Positions 1 through 5,384 of a stretch of DNA of 5,940 nt are shown here, piece by piece; within the stretch, counting starts at the first letter, position 1, and each line of letters opens with the position of its first letter. The notes beneath the pieces were generated by a model that was not told where the DNA came from, made no database searches, and was given only the letters and a program-made list of their open reading frames with translations. The DNA comes from Chloroflexota bacterium. Lineage in GTDB: Bacteria; Chloroflexota; Dehalococcoidia; Dehalococcoidales; Fen-1064. A program made the translations under genes and the position numbers. The DNA lies in contig JAPLHG010000036.1 in the NCBI GenBank assembly GCA_026389745.1, positions 5,199 through 11,138 on the forward strand, written 5' to 3'.

Positions 1-1134
1 GGGTGTTTCCGTCAGTGTAACTTTAACCGTTATCTGGTCGGCACCGCGCCAATAAACTATTTCTACTTCCTGCCCGATTCCCGCCTGCTGAATAGCATCA
101 GTTAACTGCGAAGAACTGGTGATATTCTGCCCATTAAACTTCACGATGATATCATTTATCTGAAACTCGGTTTTGTCGGCAGGGCTATCGGCGTTAACGG
201 CTGTAACCAATGCCCCTTGAGTAGCCTGCAATCTATACCAGAAAGCATATGAAGCATTCATCGTCTCGGTATCTACTCCCAAATATGGGCGAACAATATA
301 ACCTTTATTAATCAATTCCTGAATGATTGGGGCTGCTTCGTTAACACTAATAGCATAACCAACCCCTTCTATATCCGTTGCTACTGCCTTGGCATTAGTA
401 ATGCCAATAACTTCACCAGCCATATTCACCAGTGGCCCGCCACTATTGCCCGGGTTGATAACAGCGTCTGTTTCAATAAGACCGGATATTTCCTGACCGT
501 TCTCATCTGTTATAGAAACATTCTCACGACTGACGTTTCCCTGTGTTACTCTGATTCCTTCGCCCAAAGAGTTACCAATCGCTATTACCCAATCGCCCAC
601 CCTCAGCTTGTCGGAATCTCCGATTGAGACGGCCGGCAAACCCGTAGCATCCACTTTCATCACCGCCAAATCAGAGATGGCATCGGTCTTTACCGTCTTA
701 ATATCCACAGGCAAACTCCTACCATCATCGAGGGTAACCATGATACTGGTGGCTCCTGCTACAACGTGAGTGTTGGTGACAATTAAACCGTCTGTGCTGA
801 TTATCCACCCTGACCCAGCGCCTTCCTGTTCCTGTGAATAAGGCCTCCCAAACACGTCATAACCCGTTACGGTTGCCTTCACATTGATTGCCACTACGGA
901 TGGCTTGACCTTAGCGACGACATCAGCAATGCTGGATAGCGGTTCACCAGAACTAACGGACTTAGACAGGTCAATACCAGTAGTAGAGGCTGTGGACTGT
1001 GTTTCTTCGACTGATGTAGTTGTCGATCTGGTGGTTGTTTCTGTCTTTTGAATCAACTGACACCCGGAAGCCAGCATCAAAGACACTACAAGGGAAATTA
1101 AGGCAATTGGCAGAACTGATTTTCTGATTTTCAT
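1..1134 (-). CDS. HtrA/DegP-like trypsin-fold serine protease with PDZ domain, predicted lipoprotein (C-terminus outside window)
   Basis: ATP-independent serine protease of the HtrA/DegP/DegQ family, which degrades or refolds damaged proteins outside the cytoplasm. Translating the minus strand from the ATG at 1134 gives 378 open codons to the window edge, so the stop lies outside. Residues 2-5 are basic, 7-23 hydrophobic, and L-A-S-G-C places a lipobox Cys at 25, so lipid anchoring is predicted. Residues 31-53 are a Thr/Ser-rich linker. The protease domain covers about 65-275. The triad is His123 (TNTHVV), Asp155 (SDLAVMKVD) and Ser231 (NPGNSGGPL), all intact. A PDZ domain starts near 283 (RPYLGV) and fills the visible C-terminus. 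The start is supported by AGAGGTG seven bases upstream. A terminator upstream separates it from trpB2, so it is probably transcribed on its own. The family call is firm; which HtrA paralogue it is cannot be told. Confidence 0.95.
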   Translation of the reverse strand, partial: MKIRKSVLPIALISLVVSLMLASGCQLIQKTETTTRSTTTSVEETQSTASTTGIDLSKSVSSGEPLSSIADVVAKVKPSVVAINVKATVTGYDVFGRPYSQEQEGAGSGWIISTDGLIVTNTHVVAGATSIMVTLDDGRSLPVDIKTVKTDAISDLAVMKVDATGLPAVSIGDSDKLRVGDWVIAIGNSLGEGIRVTQGNVSRENVSITDENGQEISGLIETDAVINPGNSGGPLVNMAGEVIGITNAKAVATDIEGVGYAISVNEAAPIIQELINKGYIVRPYLGVDTETMNASYAFWYRLQATQGALVTAVNADSPADKTEFQINDIIVKFNGQNITSSSQLTDAIQQAGIGQEVEIVYWRGADQITVKVTLTETP

Positions 1135-1300
1135 ATAAAGGCACCTCTAAACATATTGTAACGGCAGCGCCAGAAAAAAGTTGGCCGTATTACTTTATCT
1201 CCACCTTTATTATTATACTGTTGCATGGTAAAGACAGGGTAAATTCTATCTCCTTTTGGTTGATATTGTCCGATTATATCTTCTGGTGGGCCAATTAAAA
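1135..1300 (-). promoter_or_regulatory. Upstream region of the HtrA-like gene with RBS and tentative promoter
   Basis: The Shine-Dalgarno AGAGGTG reads on the minus strand at 1148-1142, seven bases before the ATG. A perfect TATAAT lies on the minus strand at 1217-1212, about 80 bases upstream of the start. No convincing TTGACA-like box sits 16-19 bases above it and there is no extended -10 TG, so the promoter call is tentative. Because the trpB2 terminator lies just upstream, a promoter somewhere here is expected. I see no other gene or repeat in this gap. Confidence 0.35.
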
Positions 1301-1333
1301 TATAAAGGGGCTGGGTTTAACCCGACCCCTTTA
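1296..1333 (-). terminator. Intrinsic terminator of trpB2
   Basis: On the minus strand the outer stem TAAAGGGG (1333-1326) pairs with CCCCTTTA (1310-1303). An inner GGG/CCC extension surrounds a small AT loop, with one short internal mismatch. The 3' side runs on into TATTTTA, a T-rich tail. It starts 24 bases after the trpB2 stop codon, the right place and polarity to end that transcript before the HtrA-like gene. The stem is nearly symmetrical, but the plus-strand side has no gene to terminate. Confidence 0.8.
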
Positions 1334-1357
1334 TTCTAGTTTCTTACCGTGTGTCGA

Positions 1358-2725
1358 TTATTTGACAGGGATTTGAGGCAATTGCGATAGCGCTTCCTTT
1401 ATCTTTGCTTCAGGATATTCGAAGTCCTCCAGCTTGCCAGCTAAGTAGGCATCATAAGCGCCCATATCAAAATGCCCGTGCCCACTGTGAGCCAGCAGGA
1501 TAACCTTTGACTTACCCTCTTCGCGGCACTTGATAGCCTCATCGATGGTTACCCTAATAGCATGATTGGTCTCCGGAGCACTGATGTAGCCTTCGGTACG
1601 GGCAAATTGAATACCAGCCTCAAAAGTAGCCAATTGCGGCACAGCTTTGTCTTCAATAAGTCCTAACTTGACCAGATGGCTTACAATTGGTGCCATACCA
1701 TGGTAGCGTAACCCTCCGGCATGAAGCGGTGCTGGTATAAATGTATGCCCCAGAGTGTGCATGAAGGCAATCGGCGCCATACCGGCAACATCACCATAGT
1801 CATAGGCAAGAAGACCTTTGGTGATTGACGGAGAGCCAGTTGGTTCAACACAGATGACCTTCAGGTTCTTCTTTTTACCAGCAATCTTGTCTTTGACGAA
1901 TGGCAAAAACATACCAGAGGCGTTGGAACCTCCGCCGACACAAGCGACAATGATATCCGGATAGACACCTATTTTCTCCATTAACTTCTTGGTTTCCAAG
2001 CCGATAATCGTCTGGTGCATCAGAACATGGTTTAGAACACTCCCCAGAGAATACCTCGTACCCTCATGGGTAGCGGCGTCCTCTACCGCTTCACTGATGG
2101 CAATGCCAAGACTGCCCGGATGGTTAGAGTCTTCCGCCAGAAGTTTTTTCCCTATCTGGGTATCGGGACTGGGGCTGGCAACACACTTCGCTCCCCAGAC
2201 CTCCATCAGATTACGCCGGTAGGGTTTTTGCTGATAGCTAATTCTGACCATATAGACCTTCAACTCTATGCCGAAATACATACAAGCCATCGCCAGAGCA
2301 CTCCCCCACTGTCCTGCACCTGTTTCAGTGGTGATACGCTTGATACCCGCTTTCTTATTGTAGTAAGCCTGAGCGACGGCGGTATTGGGCTTATGGCTAC
2401 CTGCAGGGCTTGTACCCTCAAACTTGTAATAGATTTTCGCCGGTGTGTCCAGCGCCTTTTCCAGTTTGTGGGCACGGAAGAGAGTGGTTGGTCTCCAACT
2501 ACGATAAATCCTCTGCACCTCTTCTGGAATGTCAATATAGCGCTCTTTGCTGAATTCCTGCTTGTTCAACTCATCACAGAACAGGAACGGAGGCAACTGA
2601 GTAGGCTCCTTAGTCTGCGGGTTAAGCAAGGGCGGCAATGGTTCCGGCAAGTCTGCCTGAATGTTATACCACGCCGTAGGCATATCATTTTCGTCTAAAA
2701 TATATTTGGTTTTCTCTTTGTCCAC
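1358..2725 (-). CDS. trpB2: TrpB2-type tryptophan synthase beta chain (PLP enzyme)
   Basis: Cytoplasmic PLP enzyme that condenses indole with serine (or a related beta-replacement substrate) to make L-tryptophan. The 455 residues match the longer TrpB2 subfamily rather than classical TrpB of about 400. Visible motifs: G-S-H-K-P-N with the PLP Schiff-base Lys112; E-T-G-A-G-Q-W-G at 134-141 with the catalytic Glu134 (TrpB1 has Q-H-G here); phosphate-binding C-V-G-G-G-S-N at 262-268; and H-S-G-H-G at 413-417 near the C-terminus. The N-terminal extension of about 65 residues is typical of TrpB2. The start is GTG, supported by AAAGGAG seven bases upstream. No trpA or other trp gene is adjacent, so it may act on free indole or with a distant TrpA. 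The T-box and Trp-codon leader upstream independently support a tryptophan role. Subfamily assignment is from motifs only. Confidence 0.95.
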   Translation of the reverse strand: MDKEKTKYILDENDMPTAWYNIQADLPEPLPPLLNPQTKEPTQLPPFLFCDELNKQEFSKERYIDIPEEVQRIYRSWRPTTLFRAHKLEKALDTPAKIYYKFEGTSPAGSHKPNTAVAQAYYNKKAGIKRITTETGAGQWGSALAMACMYFGIELKVYMVRISYQQKPYRRNLMEVWGAKCVASPSPDTQIGKKLLAEDSNHPGSLGIAISEAVEDAATHEGTRYSLGSVLNHVLMHQTIIGLETKKLMEKIGVYPDIIVACVGGGSNASGMFLPFVKDKIAGKKKNLKVICVEPTGSPSITKGLLAYDYGDVAGMAPIAFMHTLGHTFIPAPLHAGGLRYHGMAPIVSHLVKLGLIEDKAVPQLATFEAGIQFARTEGYISAPETNHAIRVTIDEAIKCREEGKSKVILLAHSGHGHFDMGAYDAYLAGKLEDFEYPEAKIKEALSQLPQIPVK

Positions 2726-2763
2726 TTTAGTACTCCTTTTAATTTATTTTTGAATTTGGTACT
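2726..2763 (-). promoter_or_regulatory. trpB2 ribosome binding site with a possible pairing partner upstream
   Basis: The Shine-Dalgarno AAAGGAG (2739-2733) precedes the GTG start at 2725 by seven bases. AGTAC at 2763-2759 can pair with GTACT at 2733-2729, placing most of the Shine-Dalgarno in an AT-rich loop and its last base in the stem. The five-pair stem is weak. Whether it controls translation is unknown, but it lies between the leader peptide and the gene where such control could act. Confidence 0.5.
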
Positions 2764-2775
2764 CAGCGATAAATT

Positions 2776-2835
2776 TCAGAGTTCATTTTCTTTCGTTATG
2801 GCCCACGGGGGCCAATATCTTGAAATTCTAGCCAT
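2776..2835 (-). CDS. Putative 19-residue Trp leader peptide (W-P-P-W) upstream of trpB2
   Basis: Short frame reading MARISRYWPPWAITKENEL, too short for routine gene calling. It starts at an ATG nine bases after a strong GGAGG (2849-2845) and ends in TGA 50 bases before the trpB2 start. Trp codons are at residues 8 and 11, a high density for a rare amino acid. Both lie in a perfect hairpin (2814-2799), so a ribosome stalled there would disrupt it. The frame sits downstream of the T-box terminator and so is present only in read-through mRNA. Precedent: the Bacillus subtilis rtpA (anti-TRAP) leader combines a tRNA-Trp T-box with a Trp-rich leader peptide. Here no second terminator is visible, so control, if any, would probably be translational. 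The function is inferred; the frame and RBS are seen directly. Confidence 0.55.
   Translation of the reverse strand: MARISRYWPPWAITKENEL
2799..2814 (-). promoter_or_regulatory. Perfect hairpin overlapping the two Trp codons of the leader peptide
   Basis: TGGCCC (2814-2809) pairs with GGGCCA (2804-2799) across a four-base loop: six pairs, four of them G-C. The 5' arm begins exactly at the first Trp codon, and the second Trp codon straddles the loop and 3' arm. No T-run follows, so it is not a terminator. It could be a pausing or stalling structure, or a chance product of the TGG-CCC-CCG-TGG codon run. Confidence 0.5.
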
Positions 2836-2879
2836 TTCTCTTAACCTCCATCCATTTTTTTCTCTGGATGCATATAAAT

Positions 2880-2916
2880 AAAAAGCCCCTCAGCCCTTAA
2901 AGGGGCGAGAGGCTTT
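2880..2916 (-). terminator. T-box-regulated intrinsic terminator
   Basis: On the minus strand AAAGCC (2916-2911) pairs with GGCTTT (2887-2882). The inner stem continues through CTC/GAG and CCC/GGG with small mismatches and an AT loop, and the 3' side runs into TTTTTATTT. The 5' arm lies immediately after the T-box sequence, which supplies the competing antiterminator fold. Charged tRNA-Trp should favour this terminator, stopping transcription before the leader peptide and trpB2. Confidence 0.9.
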
Positions 2917-3195
2917 AGCTATCGCGGTGCCACCCTTATTCGGTCAGTCATTCTCTAATGAGAAGTCTGACTCTCATTTACAGGTACGATCCTTCGGCCG
3001 AAGGACAATATACCATGGGATTGTAACGCTTCCCTTTGCGTCAAAGCCTACTCATTTTTATAACTTTCGGTTTGCAGCTCCCAGGTCCATTCAATCTCTG
3101 CGCTGGTATCGGCTCACACCTGCCCCGACTCTCTGAACCTCACTAAAGACCTACTATTCCTGCTCCTAGCCTTTACATATTCAGTTTCAATGACT
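2880..3195 (-). promoter_or_regulatory. T-box riboswitch, tRNA-Trp specific, controlling trpB2
   Basis: The leader RNA binds tRNA-Trp and, when the tRNA is uncharged, favours an antiterminator so that trpB2 is transcribed. Stem I: AGTA (3155-3152) is followed by GGTCTTT (3151-3145), which pairs with AGAGATT (3099-3093). Then come GAA (3092-3090), the specifier TGG (3089-3087) and A, the canonical specifier-loop layout. The distal part shows AGAGAG and a TCGG/CCGA stem. After Stem I, GAGTAGG is followed by an ACGC/GCGTTA stem whose loop GGGA (3034-3031) can pair with TCCC (3020-3017), as in the Stem IIA/B pseudoknot. The T-box AGGGTGGCACCGCG is at 2936-2923. Its bulge TGGC implies a G discriminator base, as in bacterial tRNA-Trp. 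Two hairpin regions lie between pseudoknot and T-box (2990-3014 and 2942-2979). The 5' end is inferred from the promoter. Confidence 0.95.
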
Positions 3196-3201
3196 AATAA
3201 G

Positions 3202-3231
3202 AAGATAGCACGGCTTTAGGAGATTTGTCAA
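3202..3231 (-). promoter_or_regulatory. Promoter of the T-box / trpB2 transcript
   Basis: On the minus strand a perfect TTGACA (3231-3226) is followed, 18 bases later, by TATCTT (3207-3202). A TGC just before it gives an extended -10. Transcription should begin near 3195, directly upstream of Stem I, giving an untranslated leader of about 470 bases. It diverges from the plus-strand promoter about 70 bases away. Confidence 0.8.
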
Positions 3232-3298
3232 CTGTAGCATGATTTTCCTTAGAAAATTGGATAGGAACCTCTCTTCTTAATAAGCACAATGGCAAATT

Positions 3299-3326
3299 TT
3301 GTCCAACCCGCCATAAATGATATAAT
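3299..3326 (+). promoter_or_regulatory. Promoter for the remnant frame and transketolase operon
   Basis: TTGTCC (3299-3304) and a perfect TATAAT (3321-3326) are spaced by 16 bases, with TG one base before the -10 (extended -10). The start would be near 3333, about 275 bases before the first transketolase gene. No other promoter is obvious before 3608, so this one probably drives all three downstream frames. Confidence 0.65.
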
Positions 3327-3353
3327 AGTTGTGCTAACGCTACTTCGCTTCTA

Positions 3354-3593
3354 GTGAAGATAAATTTTGAGATGGACCCAATTGAGTTGATTTTCGATCC
3401 TGAGTCTGTGACAGTTGTCGGTGCGTCTAATGACCTTACCAAGTGGGGTGCAGGCATCTTCGCCCGTATTTCAAATGCCCCGACGGTCAAAAAACTAAAG
3501 AGCAATGGGGTGTTTGTGTACCCTACTCCTGAAAGAGCTGTTAAAGTACTGGCGCACCTGTACGAGTGCAGGCAATATCTAAATAATTTATAG
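3354..3593 (+). pseudogene. Internally deleted remnant of an ADP-forming acyl-CoA synthetase (acetate-CoA ligase) CoA-binding subunit
   Basis: The 79-residue frame resembles the two ends of the acetate/acyl-CoA ligase (ADP-forming) alpha part joined together. Residues 12-33 read like the N-terminal CoA-binding Rossmann start (F-D-P-E-S-V, V-V-G-A-S-N-D, K-W-G). Residues 45-76 read like the C-terminal tail of that unit (P-T-P-E-R-A-V, A-L/H-L-Y type). Full-length family members have over 450 residues in this part, so several hundred residues, including the ligase core and its catalytic His, are missing. The join lies near residues 40-45 and stays in frame. Start choice is uncertain: GTG at 3354, or ATG at 3372 as homologues begin close to that point. 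Neither has a good Shine-Dalgarno. It lies directly after a promoter and 14 bases before the first transketolase gene. I treat it as a decayed gene; a functional mini-protein is possible but not supported. Confidence 0.65.
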
Positions 3594-3607
3594 CCGAATG
3601 AGAGAGG

Positions 3608-4438
3608 GTGAATACGGAAACCGTTTCTTTATCAGTTACAGAATTACAGACCATCGCCAAAAAGTTACGACGCGATATTGTTACGATGATTGGCAAAGCA
3701 GGCAGTGGCCACCCCGGAGGTTCACTTTCTGCTGTGGAAATTGTTACTGCTCTTTATTTCAAGGTAATGCGCCACAAACCAGACGACCCGCACTGGTCAG
3801 AGCGCGACCGTTTCGTACTGAGTAAAGGGCACTCCGCTCCGGTGCTCTATTCAGCACTGGCGGAATCAGGTTATTTCCCTACTGGAGAACTCCCTACCTT
3901 GAGAAAATTCGGTAGTAGTCTGCAGGGACATACCGATTGCAATTGTACTCCGGGAGTGGAAATGTCAGCTGGTTCACTCGGGCAGGGACTATCCTTTTCC
4001 ATTGGCATTGCTTTAGCAGGCAGGTTGAATAAACAAAATTATCATGTCTACACTCTACTCGGTGACGGTGAGTGCGAAGAAGGTCAGGTCTGGGAAGCCG
4101 CAATGGCAGCGGCACATTTTAAGATCGATACTCTGACTGCTATCGTCGATAAGAACGGGCTACAAATAGATGGCTGGACCAAAGATATTATGAACACAGA
4201 GCCCTTTGCTGAAAAGTGGCAAGCTTTCGGATGGCATACTATTGAAATTGACGGGCATAATTTCAATCAACTGATTGGCGCCTTTGAACAGGCAAAAACT
4301 ATCAAGGGTAAACCCACTGTCATCATTGCTCATACCATTAAAGGCAAAGGTATCAGCTTTATGGAAAACAATGTTGATTTCCATGGGAAAGCTCCGAATC
4401 CCGCTCAAGTTGAACAAGCCTTGAAGGAGTTAACTTAG
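3608..4438 (+). CDS. Transketolase, N-terminal (ThDP pyrophosphate-binding) subunit
   Basis: First half of a split transketolase, which moves two-carbon ketol units between sugar phosphates in the non-oxidative pentose phosphate pathway. The 276 residues fit the usual N-terminal subunit. Motifs: G-S-G-H-P-G-G-S at 32-39, S-K-G-H-S at 72-76, Q-G-H-T-D at 106-110 and G-S-L-G-Q-G at 122-127. The ThDP/metal motif runs from G-D-G-E at 152-155 to Asn183. The pyrimidine-binding half is in the next gene, so both products are needed. The GTG start is chosen because an in-frame stop lies three codons upstream and homologues begin near this point. The nearest Shine-Dalgarno-like bases, AGAGAGG, lie almost against the GTG, so initiation may be weak or coupled to the upstream remnant frame, which stops 14 bases earlier. 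Confidence 0.95.
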   Translation: MNTETVSLSVTELQTIAKKLRRDIVTMIGKAGSGHPGGSLSAVEIVTALYFKVMRHKPDDPHWSERDRFVLSKGHSAPVLYSALAESGYFPTGELPTLRKFGSSLQGHTDCNCTPGVEMSAGSLGQGLSFSIGIALAGRLNKQNYHVYTLLGDGECEEGQVWEAAMAAAHFKIDTLTAIVDKNGLQIDGWTKDIMNTEPFAEKWQAFGWHTIEIDGHNFNQLIGAFEQAKTIKGKPTVIIAHTIKGKGISFMENNVDFHGKAPNPAQVEQALKELT

Positions 4439-4439
4439 A

Positions 4440-5384
4440 GTGGGAAGAACTGCATCATTCCGTGAGGCATACGGCAAAACACTGCTTGACCTGGGCAAAG
4501 AAAACCCGGACATTGTGGTATTGGATGCCGACCTTTCCCATTCCACGATGACATATTACTTTGCCGACCAATTCCCAGAGCGTTTCTTCAACTGTGGCAT
4601 TGCTGAGCAGAATATGGTGAGTATCGCCGCTGGTCTGGCGATCTCAGGGAAAATACCCTTTGCCAGCACTTTTGCTGTCTTTGCGCCGGGAAGATGTTTC
4701 GACCAGATACGGGTATCAGTTGCGCAACCCCACCTGAATGTTAAAATCGTTACCACACACAGCGGTCTCACCGTTGGCGAAGATGGCGCCTCCCATCAGG
4801 CGATTGAAGATTTAAGTCTGATGTCCTCACTACCGGGGTTTACAATCATTGTACCGGCGGATGCCATTGAGACAGCGCAAGCGGTAAGAACTGCCGCCAC
4901 TAATAAAGGACCTTTCTATATCAGGTTATGCCGTCCCGAAGGCACACTGGTTTATGATGAAAAATACCGTTTCAATCTGGGGAAGGCAAATGTCCTGAAG
5001 GCAGGTTCAGATGCTACTATCATTGCTATCGGGCTATTGGTAGCGCCGGCAATTGAAGCCGCCGAAAATCTAGAACGACAGGGCGTAGATTGCCGGGTAT
5101 TGAATATGTCCACCCTAAAACCAATCGACGAGACAGCCATCAATCAAGCGGCAATGGAAACAGGGGCGATTGTTACTGCCGAAGAACATCTTGAACACGG
5201 TGGTCTTGGCAGTGCGGTCGCCAATGTAGTCGCTAAGAATTACCCGGTACCAGTAGAAATGGTGGCGCTTAAAAATACCTACGCCAGATCCGGGAAACCT
5301 GCGGAATTGCTTGAAAAGTATGGACTAACCACAAAAGGGATTGAGCAGGCCGTACGGAGAGTCCTAGAAAGAAAAATATGCTAG
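4440..5384 (+). CDS. Transketolase, C-terminal (pyrimidine-binding) subunit
   Basis: Second half of the split transketolase. The 314 residues hold the pyrimidine-binding domain followed by the transketolase C-terminal domain (from about 185). Visible motifs: a V-L-D-A-D-L start at 27-32; G-I-A-E-Q at 53-57 with Glu56, the family glutamate that activates the ThDP aminopyrimidine; the F-A-P-G-R-C-F-D-Q-I-R stretch at 81-91; and G-E-D-G-A-S-H-Q at 113-120. The GTG start lies one base after the stop of the N-terminal subunit. AAGGAG sits inside the end of that gene about ten bases upstream, so the two are co-transcribed and probably translationally coupled. The similar Dxs (DXP synthase) is a single longer chain and does not fit. 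The stop codon overlaps that of the convergent PlsY-like gene, and no terminator separates them. Confidence 0.95.
   Translation: MGRTASFREAYGKTLLDLGKENPDIVVLDADLSHSTMTYYFADQFPERFFNCGIAEQNMVSIAAGLAISGKIPFASTFAVFAPGRCFDQIRVSVAQPHLNVKIVTTHSGLTVGEDGASHQAIEDLSLMSSLPGFTIIVPADAIETAQAVRTAATNKGPFYIRLCRPEGTLVYDEKYRFNLGKANVLKAGSDATIIAIGLLVAPAIEAAENLERQGVDCRVLNMSTLKPIDETAINQAAMETGAIVTAEEHLEHGGLGSAVANVVAKNYPVPVEMVALKNTYARSGKPAELLEKYGLTTKGIEQAVRRVLERKIC

Noticed and set aside
2066..2698. Plus-strand open frame of 210 codons opposite trpB2, and a shorter one at 1989-2222
   Set aside because: They are antisense to a gene with intact PLP motifs, have no recognisable protein features and look like shadow frames.
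2841..2873. Minus-strand ten-codon frame M-H-P-E-K-K-M-D-G-G before the Trp leader frame
   Set aside because: Its ATG follows the terminator T-run without a Shine-Dalgarno and it has no Trp codon; its stop merely overlaps the downstream RBS region.
2927..3136. Plus-strand frame of 69 codons across the T-box
   Set aside because: The stretch is fully explained as a structured minus-strand leader; no RBS and no recognisable product.
3194..3505. Minus-strand frame of 103 codons across the divergent promoter region
   Set aside because: It covers both promoters and is antisense to the synthetase remnant, with no recognisable domain.
3598..3825. Plus-strand frame of 75 codons starting at ATG 3598
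   Set aside because: It is a shifted frame over the start of the transketolase N-subunit, whose motifs lie in the 3608 frame.
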